DNA from: Alloprevotella tannerae ATCC 51259
Lineage (GTDB): Bacteria > Bacteroidota > Bacteroidia > Bacteroidales > Bacteroidaceae
Direction of reading: 5' to 3'
Length of the DNA: 64,000 bases
Assembly (NCBI RefSeq): GCF_000159995.1
Contig: NZ_GG700643.1
Location: 985,195 to 1,049,194, forward strand
Numbering within the stretch: position 1 is the first letter of the stretch; every line of letters begins with the position of its first letter. Below the pieces are notes generated by a model. The model had not been told where the DNA came from and made no database searches. It worked only from the letters and a program-made list of their open reading frames with translations. Below are positions 44,231 to 53,593 of this stretch, one piece after another. Both the position numbers and the translations under genes were made by a program.

Positions 44231-45505
44231 ATGAAACCGAGAAACAAATTTGAAAAGGCTGTACTTGCTGAAAGCAAGCGTTTGCGCCCAATCACCAAGA
44301 CACAGACCAAATGGGCATTCCGTGAGTGTATCGCCCACTTTGCCTACCGACTGCCCAAAGGTCGCACCACGTGTATGGACTGCGGACATGGTTGGCTGAT
44401 GGAAAAGCCCACCCAAACTTGCACCTGCCCTCATTGTGGGGCAAGGTTGCAGGTTAAGGAAACCTACGGACGCAAATTACAGCTGAAACAATACTTCACT
44501 GTCCTTACCACCTGTGGAGCGTACCAAGTGTTGCGCATGTTCCTAATGATTGTAGGCATGGAGAAAGGTTGTAAGGCGCAATATGAAATACTCGAAATCG
44601 GTCAGCATTGGTGGAACGGGCAAGGGCGAAAGGTCGTGGTAGGCATCCAACGCACATGGGGATATTATGTGGACACGTTTTCTTTCTATTCGCCAATGGC
44701 AGTGCGCAACGACAACGAAGCTTATCGTTACGTGGCTTGTGCGCCCATATACCCCAAGTTTAAGGTAACGGACACGCTCCGCAGGAACGGCTTTAAGGAC
44801 GATTTTCACCAAATCGCACCAATTGACCTAATCTCAGCACTACTTGCCGACAGCCGAGCGGAAACCCTCATCAAGGCAGGACGCATAGACCACTTGCGCT
44901 ATTTCCTCAACAGCACAAGGGCATTTGAAGCTTATTGGCAGTCCTATAAGATTGCAGTTCGCAACGGATATGAGATAAAGGACATTTCCTTGTGGTGCGA
45001 TTATGTGGATATGCTCCTCCATTTGGGTAAGGACACCCGAAGCCCGAAATACCTTTGTCCTATCGACCTCACAGCCGAACACGACCGCAGGCAAGCCGAG
45101 CTTTGCAGACAGCGAGAGAGGGAGGAAATAGAAAGGAAAAGAATGAGGGCAATGGAAAACGAAAAACGTTTCCGAGAACTCAAATCCAAGTTCTTCGGTA
45201 TCTGTTTCACGGACGGCACTATCCAAGTCCGTGTATTGGAGAGCGTGCAAGAGCATTTGGAAGAAGGGGTAGCCTTACATCATTGTGTTTTTTCAAATGG
45301 ATACTACCTTAAAGAAGACTCCCTTATCCTTTCGGCAACCATTGAAGGCAAGCGGATTGAAACCATCGAAGTATCACTGCAAACGTTGAAAGTTGTGCAA
45401 AGCCGTGGAGTTTGCAACAAGAATACGGAATACCACGAGCAAATAGTGAACCTTGTCAATTCCAACAGCAAGCTTATCCACCAAAGAATGAAGGCAACAG
45501 CATAA
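44231..45505 (+). CDS. PcfJ-like protein
   Basis: A 424-residue protein of the PcfJ-like family. Near residues 55-80 it has two CxxC pairs (CMDCGH and CTCPHCG), a likely zinc ribbon. The middle is helical with a long charged coiled coil around 290-320. The C-terminal part has LHHCVFSNGYYLKEDSLILSA, which is the conserved PcfJ core. The activity is unknown; association with conjugation is from genomic context. Confidence 0.85.
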   Translation: MKPRNKFEKAVLAESKRLRPITKTQTKWAFRECIAHFAYRLPKGRTTCMDCGHGWLMEKPTQTCTCPHCGARLQVKETYGRKLQLKQYFTVLTTCGAYQVLRMFLMIVGMEKGCKAQYEILEIGQHWWNGQGRKVVVGIQRTWGYYVDTFSFYSPMAVRNDNEAYRYVACAPIYPKFKVTDTLRRNGFKDDFHQIAPIDLISALLADSRAETLIKAGRIDHLRYFLNSTRAFEAYWQSYKIAVRNGYEIKDISLWCDYVDMLLHLGKDTRSPKYLCPIDLTAEHDRRQAELCRQREREEIERKRMRAMENEKRFRELKSKFFGICFTDGTIQVRVLESVQEHLEEGVALHHCVFSNGYYLKEDSLILSATIEGKRIETIEVSLQTLKVVQSRGVCNKNTEYHEQIVNLVNSNSKLIHQRMKATA

Positions 45506-45538
45506 AGAAAAAATATAAACCATCAAATTATCACAGCA

Positions 45539-45793
45539 ATGAAAGTAGAAATAGAAAGCATCGTATGTAACTGGGCAGACGAGATACCTTACATCCTTGT
45601 AAGGGTTATCAATGCCATAGTGCTATCAGCCAACAAAGATGAATTGAAAGATGCAATCAACAAGATATCCGAAGAAACAGAACTCGACAAGTTCTTTGCC
45701 TATGGGTATGGGCGCACTCACTTTTGGCTCGCCCATCGCAGACTATCCAATGGTGAACCGATGGAACACAGATTGTTAATAACAGAGTTTTAG
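45539..45793 (+). CDS. Small protein of unknown function
   Basis: An 84-residue protein 33 bases after the PcfJ-like gene. It has a mixed helix pattern, including ADEIPYILVRVINAIVLSANKDEL, and no known motif. Gap to the next gene is 4 bases, so it is part of the same operon. Confidence 0.55.
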   Translation: MKVEIESIVCNWADEIPYILVRVINAIVLSANKDELKDAINKISEETELDKFFAYGYGRTHFWLAHRRLSNGEPMEHRLLITEF

Positions 45794-45797
45794 GGAT

Positions 45798-46022
45798 ATG
45801 GAGAAGAAAAAGATATACAGAGTAAGAACGCAATATGTTTTCGAGGGTGTGTTTGAAGTCCTTGCCGATAGCAAAGAAGACGCACGGCAGAAAGTCCTGC
45901 AAAATTGTGGGCTGGTGATGGGAGGAAGCATTCACAGCACCTTGCCCGATGAAGAGATTAATTGGGCTTTTGATACCCACCCCGAAACAAAGACAATGCG
46001 AATAACCATTCAAAAGGAGTAA
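45798..46022 (+). CDS. Small protein of unknown function
   Basis: A 74-residue protein beginning EKKKIYRVRTQYVFEGVFEV, then ADSKEDARQKVLQNCGL, which looks like a small alpha/beta domain. It is the last gene of the operon; a bidirectional terminator follows after about 110 bases that contain one GC-rich hairpin. Confidence 0.55.
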   Translation: MEKKKIYRVRTQYVFEGVFEVLADSKEDARQKVLQNCGLVMGGSIHSTLPDEEINWAFDTHPETKTMRITIQKE

Positions 46023-46134
46023 ACGACAGCGTACAAGCGGACGGCACATCCGCCGCCCGCTCCTTTCTTTCCATGAGCAATCAGGCGGGGAAAGATAAGG
46101 AGCAAAGAAAGCCTATGCCCTATCTTAAATAACC

Positions 46135-46184
46135 AACGATACCGAAACAGCATTCTCAATTGCAGTTTCGGTATCGTTCTTTTC
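46135..46184. terminator. Bidirectional terminator between convergent operons
   Basis: Perfect 14-bp arms AACGATACCGAAAC (46135-46148) and GTTTCGGTATCGTT (46165-46178), then CTTTTC. It separates the PcfK-PcfJ operon from the NYN gene on the other strand. Confidence 0.93.
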
Positions 46185-46902
46185 ATTGTTTTATCCTTAT
46201 GGCACTGCCCACAGCCTTGTCACCGACCTTGACCAGTTCGTATTTTCCCAATCTAACATAAAGTTGTCCGAGTGTCTTGCAGCCGTAACGCTTGATTTTA
46301 TACTTGGGCATCAGCTTTTTAAGTTCACCTCCAATGAGCGAAAGCGTTACGGTATCATCCCCTTTACGTGCCGTCTCGAATGCCTTGTCGAACAAGGCAC
46401 GGTCTCTGTCTATGAAGTAATCCGGCGTGTTATTATTCGGTTGGACGGGCTCTGTCTTATCCGAAAAGCGGAACTCATGACAGCTGTTTTGCAGTGATGC
46501 CGGTGTTTTCTGTTCGCCATAGCCCAACACCAATAGTCCTTCCTCTCTTATTCTCTGGGCAAGCAACGTATAATCGCTGTCGCTGGAAACGATACAGAAA
46601 CCTTGCACGTTTTTTCCATGCAGCAAATCCATCGCATCGATGACAAGTGCCATATCCGTCGTATTCTTCACCCCGACATAAGAAAGCGCTTCCACCAAAC
46701 GGAAAGAGAATGTCTTCGCATCCTCTTTCCATCGTTTCATCGCAGGCTTCGTCCAATCGGCATAGATACGCCGAATAATGGGATTGCCGTATGAGGAAAC
46801 AAAGGAAATGATGTCGCCAAGTTTGTCGGCAGCAACATTATCGCCATCTATGAGAATGGCGATGGACACTTGTTCCTGCTGTATGGGTAGTTTCTCTGTC
46901 AT
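46183..46902 (-). CDS. NYN nuclease-like protein with C-terminal LOTUS-type domain
   Basis: A 239-residue protein. Residues about 12-140 form a NYN/LabA PIN-like domain with conserved acids in AILIDGDNV, DMALVIDAMDLL and IVSSDSDYTLLAQRIRE. After a linker, residues about 168-238 look like an OST-HTH/LOTUS RNA-binding module (LIGGELKKLMPKYKIKRYG). Such proteins are thought to process RNA; the role here is unknown. A -7 box TACCTTTG on the minus strand (46910-46917) ends 7 bases before the ATG, so the mRNA may be nearly leaderless. Confidence 0.85.
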   Translation of the reverse strand: MTEKLPIQQEQVSIAILIDGDNVAADKLGDIISFVSSYGNPIIRRIYADWTKPAMKRWKEDAKTFSFRLVEALSYVGVKNTTDMALVIDAMDLLHGKNVQGFCIVSSDSDYTLLAQRIREEGLLVLGYGEQKTPASLQNSCHEFRFSDKTEPVQPNNNTPDYFIDRDRALFDKAFETARKGDDTVTLSLIGGELKKLMPKYKIKRYGCKTLGQLYVRLGKYELVKVGDKAVGSAIRIKQ

Positions 46903-46909
46903 ATTACCA

Positions 46910-46917
46910 CAAAGGTA
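46910..46917 (-). promoter_or_regulatory. Candidate promoter of the NYN gene
   Basis: Minus-strand TACCTTTG, a full -7 match, very close to the start codon. No clear -33 element was seen. Confidence 0.5.
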
Positions 46918-47019
46918 ATGCTTTTAATGCTTATCTAAGAAAGAAAAATGGATTTTCTTATCTCTCCAATTAAAACAAAACCCAATACGAGAAAATTACA
47001 AAAGGTGTACTTAGTAAAA

Positions 47020-47529
47020 TCAAGGAATATAAAACAAGGCGAACTCCACCTTTCTTCGTTTCTCCAGCCCTTTCAAGACCTTTCCCTTATATCTGCAGAA
47101 CGAAACATATTCTTGATAGAAGTTCCTCTTCCCTGCTTCTATTTTTTGAAGCAGTAGGCTCTTTGGACGTTTGCCATAACCGAGCAGACGACCAACGCCC
47201 ACATTATAGGCAAGCAAGGTCAATAGCAGCGCATCCTTACCATAGCCTTTGAAGTGTTCAAAGCATTTCCATAGGTCGGCACGGAGCAATGAGTCCGCTT
47301 GCCGTTCCGTCATATTCGCTGTGAAGTGCTCTCCTGGTTGCAACTGATGACCATACCCTACATAAGGAAAATCCTTCGGCTTATTATGAAGTCCCTCAAA
47401 GTATTTAACAATGAGGACGACACGCTCAAAAGGTGGCAAGTCTGCCAACCGTACCCTACGCTGGGCAAGGATGGGCTGGCAGAACAAACATAAAATACAG
47501 AATAAAGCAAAGTGTTTAGCTGTCCTCAT
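47020..47529 (-). CDS. Secreted GH24-like lysozyme of the transfer operon
   Basis: Cleaves peptidoglycan, probably to open the wall locally for the transfer channel. A signal peptide (FALFCILCLFCQPILAQ) precedes a lysozyme domain with the catalytic Glu in IVKYFEGLHNKPKDF, then YVGYGHQL, the GYGH motif of phage-type lysozymes. Its start overlaps the traQ end by 14 bases, so the genes are coupled. Length 169 residues. Confidence 0.85.
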   Translation of the reverse strand: MRTAKHFALFCILCLFCQPILAQRRVRLADLPPFERVVLIVKYFEGLHNKPKDFPYVGYGHQLQPGEHFTANMTERQADSLLRADLWKCFEHFKGYGKDALLLTLLAYNVGVGRLLGYGKRPKSLLLQKIEAGKRNFYQEYVSFCRYKGKVLKGLEKRRKVEFALFYIP

Positions 47530-48004
47530 CTTTCAAGACTTTGGAAACCATTACAGCGGAGGGCTTTTCCTTATTTTCCGCCTTTTCGTTGTTGAAACTG
47601 AAAGTCAGTTGCTGCACCCTGCCGAAGTTGTCTTCCACATACACGTCAATCGTCTGGCGGTCGGCTGACAGAGAAGTGTAATACAGGCGGAACACATCCT
47701 TCGTCAGCGGATAGCGGTCGTTAGGCTTGAACACCGTCCCGTTGTCCATCCTCAACATTCCTTTGCCATCGGGCTGGAAGTATCGGATGGTATAGCGAGT
47801 GTCGGTAAACTCACCGCCTCGTTTGAGGGTGCAGCGTATCTCTGCCGTCTGCCCCCTTATGATGTCCTTCTGAAGCGGCATCGTCTCCACCATGAACGGA
47901 TAAGACTGCTGCACATCCAAATCCCTATCACAAGCAGATAGACAAAACACGGCAAGGGTCAGCACGCCCATTACCCATATCGAACTTAATATCTTTTTCT
48001 TCAT
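47516..48004 (-). CDS. traQ: Conjugative transfer protein TraQ (DUF3872)
   Basis: A 162-residue lipoprotein-like protein: signal MGVLTLAVFCLSACD with a lipobox Cys, then an immunoglobulin-like beta domain (PFMVETMPLQKDIIRGQTAE). The family is always found near the end of Bacteroidales tra operons. A traP primase gene, which follows traO in CTnDOT, is absent here. Confidence 0.85.
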   Translation of the reverse strand: MKKKILSSIWVMGVLTLAVFCLSACDRDLDVQQSYPFMVETMPLQKDIIRGQTAEIRCTLKRGGEFTDTRYTIRYFQPDGKGMLRMDNGTVFKPNDRYPLTKDVFRLYYTSLSADRQTIDVYVEDNFGRVQQLTFSFNNEKAENKEKPSAVMVSKVLKDEDS

Positions 48005-48017
48005 TTCATCTTGCTAT

Positions 48018-48599
48018 TTAAAGATTAAACTTAAATCCTGCCGAGAGTGCCGGACGGAAACGATGCACATCAGAGCCGAAGAGTATCCGTCCCTGTGCCT
48101 TGACAAGAAAGAGAACTCTGTCCGTCAGAAACACTTCCACCGAACCATGCACGGCGCCACCATAGACGAAGCGTGAGCGGTCAAGCAGCGTTGCCCCATC
48201 GGGCAGCAACTTTTTATCTCTATTTAGTTCTTCATAACCACACAGGGCAGAAATACCCACGTAAACCAACGCATTCTTTCCCCTATCTGCAAGGACGGGC
48301 TGCATATAGCCCAAGTGCAGCAATATGTCTTTCATCGGGATATTGTAACTGCGATAAGGCAAGTTCTGTTGTTCATATTCCAAAGACGTAAAGGCGTAGT
48401 TCTCCTTTTTGAGATAACGGGTAAGCGATATGCCTACACCGAAATTATCACCTGTAAAGAGTTTCTCACCCTTGATAAGTGGAACACCTCCTACAACCTC
48501 TATGCCCCTTTGCTTGGGTATCAGCCGCTGTGCGTGCGATGGCAAGCTAAAAGACATTGCCATCGCCACACAAACTATCATTGTAATATGATGTTTCAT
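48018..48599 (-). CDS. traO: Conjugative transfer protein TraO
   Basis: A 193-residue exported protein with signal peptide (MIVCVAMAMSFSLPSHAQ) and a beta-strand pattern of an outer-membrane barrel (FGVGISLTRYL, ALVYVGISALCGYEEL, ending FKFNL). In CTnDOT-type systems TraO is an envelope component of the transfer channel. It starts 2 bases after the end of traN. Confidence 0.88.
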   Translation of the reverse strand: MKHHITMIVCVAMAMSFSLPSHAQRLIPKQRGIEVVGGVPLIKGEKLFTGDNFGVGISLTRYLKKENYAFTSLEYEQQNLPYRSYNIPMKDILLHLGYMQPVLADRGKNALVYVGISALCGYEELNRDKKLLPDGATLLDRSRFVYGGAVHGSVEVFLTDRVLFLVKAQGRILFGSDVHRFRPALSAGFKFNL

Positions 48600-48601
48600 C
48601 T

Positions 48602-49552
48602 TTACCATTTGAGTTTAAGGTTATCAATCTTCTTTGCCAACTGCAGGTCTTCTTCCGTCACATGAAAGGTCAGCGTACGACCTCCGTTCCTCTCATAAAG
48701 CGTCACTTCAAGCTGCTTGTCCTCCGAGAGGGCAAACTGCTCCAACACGAACACCGAATGCTCACTATCCTTACCCCGCACCTGCATCACTTGATGATAG
48801 GCACGAAGTGGCTGCAGCACCTGTTCTTGTGTGGCTGTACGCTTTGCCATCTTCTTATCAACCACCTTAAAGGTGATAAAATCCACCGAGTACGGCATAT
48901 TTGTGCCGTTTTCCATACGAGTGTGGAAATACAGCAAGCCATTATGGGCATACAAGCCACGAAGCAGGAACTTCATACCGAACTGCTGTGCACCGATGTG
49001 CTTAATGCTGCGTCTGTCATTCTGATAGATGGTCTGCATCATCAGTTTTACTAACACGGGCGACTCGTTACCGAGTTCCTTAAAATAGATATCGGCACGA
49101 TTGCTTGGCAGGCGTCCGTCCGTTGGTGACAAGAAGTCTTTCATCTCGATGCTGAGCTTCTCCGGCTCATCGGCATACTTTACGTTGAAAGCATAGAAAG
49201 AGCCGTCCTCACAGATAACACTCATATTTGTCTCCGTTTCAAAGTCCTTCACCGAAGCCTTTACACGCAGTACGTTCTCTGCGTCCTCCGCCTTCCCTGC
49301 GATGATGTTCTGCGAACCTAAGTCTACATAACGAATGGCAGAAGGAAAGATAAGATGCACGGTCTTGTCAAAGGTAACGTCCAGACCATACGGCAGTACG
49401 ACACGCCCCGTTGGTATGGCACGGCTCATACCTTGAAAGAGCTCTCCCGAAGTAAGCGGACGGCTCGGTGTCAGACCATCATTGTTTTCCTGTGCTGTGG
49501 CTGTTGCTCCCACCATGACAAGCATAGCCATTGATAAAATAATTTTCTTCAT
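48602..49552 (-). CDS. traN: Conjugative transfer protein TraN (DUF4138)
   Basis: A 316-residue periplasmic protein, the VirB9-like part of the channel. The signal peptide is MKKIILSMAMLVMVGATATAQ. The domain continues with VTFDKTVHLIFPSAIRYVDLG, where the conserved TxHxxFP pattern is seen. An in-frame start 12 codons upstream is less likely because it precedes the signal peptide. Confidence 0.9.
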   Translation of the reverse strand: MKKIILSMAMLVMVGATATAQENNDGLTPSRPLTSGELFQGMSRAIPTGRVVLPYGLDVTFDKTVHLIFPSAIRYVDLGSQNIIAGKAEDAENVLRVKASVKDFETETNMSVICEDGSFYAFNVKYADEPEKLSIEMKDFLSPTDGRLPSNRADIYFKELGNESPVLVKLMMQTIYQNDRRSIKHIGAQQFGMKFLLRGLYAHNGLLYFHTRMENGTNMPYSVDFITFKVVDKKMAKRTATQEQVLQPLRAYHQVMQVRGKDSEHSVFVLEQFALSEDKQLEVTLYERNGGRTLTFHVTEEDLQLAKKIDNLKLKW

Positions 49553-49599
49553 TGTTCCTTTTGTTTTGATGTTATTTTTACTTATCATTTTCGATTGTT

Positions 49600-50871
49600 T
49601 TATTTGGACTGAACCAAGAAAAGGCGGTAGCCACCTTTGAGCGTTACCTTGACAGTGCGCAGCTTCTTCTGAAGCAACTGACTTGCGCCCTGCATCACCC
49701 CACGGGCAGCCTCGGAGATAATCTGGTCCTTGGCAGAGGAAGCGAAGGTAAAGGATGTTCCCATTGAACCACCGATGTTCGCCCCGACTTCCTTAAGCGC
49801 ATTGACGTCCTCTGAACCGGGGATATACACACCCTCTTGTCCGTCTGTATCGTATGCCGAGAGCTTGACGGCTATGATATGCCCGTCCACTTCTATGCTT
49901 TTGATAAGCAGGTGCATACGGTTACCCTCAATCTTAGCGACGGCTATCAGTCGGCTCTGTCGTGGAATACGCAAGCCCTGCACTTTGGCACTTTCAAGCA
50001 GACGGAGCACGACATTATCGCCCTCTTTGAGCGTCGTTGTTCTGTCCACCACCACTTTGAGTGTGTTGCGCATCGTGGGTGCAGCCGCACTTGCGAGCGA
50101 ATGGAAGCCCAAGTTGCGTGCTTTCGTGCCATACTCCTTGATGAAGTCAGCGTCGCTCATCGGCTGCCCCAGTGAGGACACTACTTGTTTGCGTTCCGCC
50201 AAGATTTCCATTGCAGGCAAGTCGGCCGAACCTCCGCTTATATTACTGCCCATACTCTGACCTTTGTTCGTTGCCTTTTGCCCTTTGCCCTCGGCAAAGT
50301 CATTACCCAAAGATGGTGGAACGGCAGAAGCCTTGGGAAGATACTTCGCTGCCATCTGATAGCTCTTTTCCATCAAGGCAAGCTGTCGTTTCTCTTCATT
50401 GTCCTCCCTGCTGTCTTTGGCAGAGAGTTCCTTTTTAAGGTTATCTATCTCTGAGCGCAGGGCTTCACGCTCCTGCTCGTGTGGGTCGGGAGCGTAAAAA
50501 GAGTTCAAGAGCCGATTGTTCTCCTCATAGCGGTGCATGGAGCTTTCTATCTTTGCCGTAGAAGCAGCTGTCTCTGCACGCTGCGCATCCGATGGAGCTG
50601 TATTCTCTGCAAAGTAATCGGACAGCCGTCCCATTTCCTCGCGGGTCTGTTCCTCCTCGTGCGCCTTGTCGCCCAATTCGTAGGCTTTTAGCTTGTTCTC
50701 GGTGAGCTTTTCTGTCGTTGCCTGCGGGATGCTGTCATTGAGCCCCTGCTCCGCTGCAGTCTTATCCTTGCCCGACGGTGCGAAGATAAACCACATCGAG
50801 AGGGCAAACAGCAGTCCCAGTCCTCCGAAGACCAAGCCTTTCTTCATTTGTTCTTTCTGTTTATTATCCAT
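49600..50871 (-). CDS. traM: Conjugative transfer protein TraM
   Basis: A 423-residue VirB10-like protein. The N-terminal anchor (GLVFGGLGLLFALSMWFIF) spans the inner membrane. A long charged coiled coil around 60-160 and a Gly/Ser linker follow. The C-terminal domain (VVVDRTTTLKEGDNVVLRLLE onward) is the conserved part. It overlaps traL by 8 bases. Confidence 0.9.
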   Translation of the reverse strand: MDNKQKEQMKKGLVFGGLGLLFALSMWFIFAPSGKDKTAAEQGLNDSIPQATTEKLTENKLKAYELGDKAHEEEQTREEMGRLSDYFAENTAPSDAQRAETAASTAKIESSMHRYEENNRLLNSFYAPDPHEQEREALRSEIDNLKKELSAKDSREDNEEKRQLALMEKSYQMAAKYLPKASAVPPSLGNDFAEGKGQKATNKGQSMGSNISGGSADLPAMEILAERKQVVSSLGQPMSDADFIKEYGTKARNLGFHSLASAAAPTMRNTLKVVVDRTTTLKEGDNVVLRLLESAKVQGLRIPRQSRLIAVAKIEGNRMHLLIKSIEVDGHIIAVKLSAYDTDGQEGVYIPGSEDVNALKEVGANIGGSMGTSFTFASSAKDQIISEAARGVMQGASQLLQKKLRTVKVTLKGGYRLFLVQSK

Positions 50872-51166
50872 TTTCTTTGATTGTTTGATGATGTCGTAGG
50901 TAAAAATTGCCGTGTAACTCCTGTAAGGTGCTGTCCGTCCGTATGGGACTGTCCGTCAGCTTTCCCGTGGGGATGGGTAGTTTCTCCTCCTTTGGAGGAA
51001 GGAAGAACTGTGCTATCATCCAAAGCGAGCAGAGCAGATAGATGAAGCTCAGCCCATAGACTATTCCCTTTCTCTGCCTTATCGTGAGCCTTTCACACCG
51101 ATGGCGGAGCCACAGGTGAAAGCGCAGATAATGACGTGAGCGTAAAAAGTTTCTTTTCCTTACCAT
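50864..51166 (-). CDS. traL: Conjugative transfer protein TraL (DUF3989)
   Basis: A 100-residue inner-membrane protein with one helix (IVYGLSFIYLLCSLWMIAQF) after a very basic N terminus. Small TraL proteins between traK and traM are constant in this system. Overlap with traM indicates coupled translation. Confidence 0.82.
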   Translation of the reverse strand: MVRKRNFLRSRHYLRFHLWLRHRCERLTIRQRKGIVYGLSFIYLLCSLWMIAQFFLPPKEEKLPIPTGKLTDSPIRTDSTLQELHGNFYLRHHQTIKENG

Positions 51167-51170
51167 AGCC

Positions 51171-51795
51171 TTATCGTTTATAAGTCTGTATGTCCCTGTT
51201 CTCCTTAACGAGGAAGTTCTCCATCAGGAAGCCTTGCGGGTTGTTGTCCGAACGGACAGAGTTCTGCAGCGTGCAGGTCGTGACAAGACTGCGCTCCGTG
51301 ACGTTGCTCTGACGGACGATAAACTCCCGTGCATAGGTCGTTACCGCATAAGGGTAAGTATTAAAGTTGCAGTGAATAGAGTCCACCTCTATGCGCTGGT
51401 TGACATTGCCCGATATGGCACGGTTATAATAGCCCTTCTCTGCCAAGTCCTTGTAATAGTTGAAAGCCGACTTGTCGCGCAGCACGAAGGCACGCTCCAT
51501 ATTCTTCTCAATGGCATCCTTGTCGGGCGCGATGGTGAAGAACAGCTCGTGGAAGCGACGTACATGCTCACGTGCCTCTACGGGACGGTTTCGGCTTTGC
51601 ATCCTGACTGAGGGCAAGCATGAGCGACTTGCCTTGGTCAAGCACATAGATTTTCTCCCGTTGCTCCTTGGCGAAGCCGTACGAGGTATAGAGGGCATAA
51701 CCGCTCACCGCCACGCAGACAATGGCAAAGACAAAGGCATAAAGTCTTATCTGCCTGAATGAGGTCTCGATATTGTTAAGTGATTTGAATTCCAT
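51171..51795 (-). pseudogene. traK: traK with apparent single-base frameshift
   Basis: TraK is a VirB8-like inner-membrane channel protein of about 207 residues. The first part (51795 down to about 51605) reads MEFKSLNNIETSFRQIRLYA through SLMLALSQDAK, then runs out of frame to a stop. The rest, from NRPVEAREHVRRFHELFFT to ENRDIQTYKR, continues in the next frame. Dropping one C of the CC in AAAGCCGAAACC (minus strand, about 51605) restores D-A-K-R-N-R-P-V-E-A-R. The gene is therefore broken, or there is a one-base sequence error. Confidence 0.85.
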
Positions 51796-51845
51796 TTCTT
51801 TTTCCTTTTATAGCTGTTGATTTATTAAGCATTGTTGCTCCATTT

Positions 51846-52890
51846 CTACTTTCCTTTGAGCAGTGCACCCTTGATACGTCCACCGACATTGCCGATGACC
51901 GACCCGGCACCTGCCGCGGCATATCTTCCGCCCGTGTAGGCACTTTGTGCACCGCGCTGTGCAGCCTGATTGACATTGCGGCCGTAAGAGCCGATACCGC
52001 CTCCTGCTTCGATAATCCAGCCTGCAACGGTGGGAACGCAGAAGTAACCCACGATGCCGATGAGGAAGAAGATGATGTAGTACCACGTCCCCGCGTCTGG
52101 CAGGTAGTTGGGATCGCTGAGCGCCTCGATGTCCTTCTGTACCATCAGCACCTGTATTTTTGTAAGCAGTGCCGTAAGAATAGAGCTAACAGGCAGCCAC
52201 AGATAGACAGAGATTATAGCGTGAGAACCATGCCGTAAGTGAGCCCGAAAGACCATCCCATACGGCAATGCCGAAGACTATCGGACCGAGAATGGCAAGG
52301 ACGATGAGTATGAAGGTGCGCAGCGTGTCAATGATAAGCCCTGCAGCATGGAACAGAAGTTCTAAAAGGTCGTGTACCATCTTCATAATCCATTGCTTGG
52401 TCTGATAGGCAGCACGCTCGGCATACATACCCGCTATCGTCACAGCATCTTCAGGTCCGATGATGCCCATCTCCTCAATCTTCTCATCGAACTTATCGTT
52501 GGAGACAAGGTAGGCTGTTTCAGGATTTCTAAGGTAGGCTTCCTCTTGCAACTTGTCTCGCTTGGCAGTAAGCTCGGCAAGGTTCCCCTCCTGCTGGTGT
52601 ACCATCATCTCCGTTCCCTGCACTACGGGCGAGAGAACGGCATTCATCGTACCTAGTACGACTGTCGGGAAGAACATGATACAAAAGCCCAGCACGAAGG
52701 GGCGCAGCAAGGGAAAGACATCTATCGCCTCGGCACGGGCAATGGAAGCCCATACCCGAAGAGCAATATAAAAGAGTGCACCCAAGCCCGCAATGCCTTT
52801 GGCAATACCCGTCATCTGGGCACAGAGCGGCATCATCTCGTCATAGGTTGAGCGTAGCAGCTCATGTAAACTGGCAAAATCCATAAGCAA
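51846..52890 (-). pseudogene. traJ: traJ with apparent single-base frameshift
   Basis: TraJ is a multi-helix VirB6-like channel protein. Its first 223 or so codons are in one frame (MDFASLHELLRSTYDEMM to SGSLTAWFSRY). The remaining 115 or so are in another (ISVYLWLPVSSILTALL to GGRIKGALLKGK). An extra A in TATAATCTC (minus strand, about 52214) separates them; removing it gives the expected FSRYISVYLWLPVS. Both halves are otherwise well conserved, so the break is recent or a sequence error. Confidence 0.87.
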
Positions 52891-52936
52891 AAGTGTTTTA
52901 TGAAAGTTCTTTCAAGTTCTTTTTCTGTCTGTGGAT

Positions 52937-53566
52937 TTACCAATACCTGCTTGCCGTATTACCATAGAGTGCTTTAACAGAGGCAAGGTTGTTCTTTTCC
53001 CTTGCACGCACGTAGCTCACGGAAATATTTTTCCTCGTGTAGTAGGATACAAGCGAGCGATATTCTCTTAGCGTGGTATAGATGCGGTCTATGGACTGCA
53101 TTCGTTCATGGTCGTTCATCGAGAAAACATTACTCTTGACAATGGACTTTAGTTCCTTGAGACTCTCACCGCTCTGCTCCAAGAGCTTGGCATAGCCCGA
53201 AGCCATCGCCGCGAGTTCCGAAGGGCGGAAGTTCTTGTCTGAGAGCATTTTCTTATACGAGGTAACATAAATCTCAGAGATATCGCCCACCATTAGGATA
53301 CACTCCTTGACCTTATAGGCATCCCCAATGAGGTTATTCACCTTCTTTAGGGCATCATAATACTTCTTGGTGTCGTTGTAGAGTTTCTCCACTTCCTTAA
53401 AACCGTCAAGGGTATTCTTCACCGTCTTAGAAGCTGTTGCTATCTCCTTGACCGAATTGACGATGTTGCCGGCAAAATTGCCAGGGTCGGTTACTACCCA
53501 CTGTGCGTGAGCTTTGGGAACAGAAAGGCTCAATCCTAAGAGAGCCATGAAAATGTACTTTTTCAT
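52937..53566 (-). CDS. traI: Conjugative transfer protein TraI (DUF4141)
   Basis: A 209-residue periplasmic VirB5-like protein with signal peptide MKKYIFMALLGLSLSVPKAHA, followed by a mostly helical domain (TKKYYDALKKVNNLIGDAYK). It lies between the ATPase TraG and TraJ as in CTnDOT. Confidence 0.88.
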   Translation of the reverse strand: MKKYIFMALLGLSLSVPKAHAQWVVTDPGNFAGNIVNSVKEIATASKTVKNTLDGFKEVEKLYNDTKKYYDALKKVNNLIGDAYKVKECILMVGDISEIYVTSYKKMLSDKNFRPSELAAMASGYAKLLEQSGESLKELKSIVKSNVFSMNDHERMQSIDRIYTTLREYRSLVSYYTRKNISVSYVRAREKNNLASVKALYGNTASRYW

Positions 53567-53593
53567 TGTTGCTATAGTTTTGATGGTTTGTAC

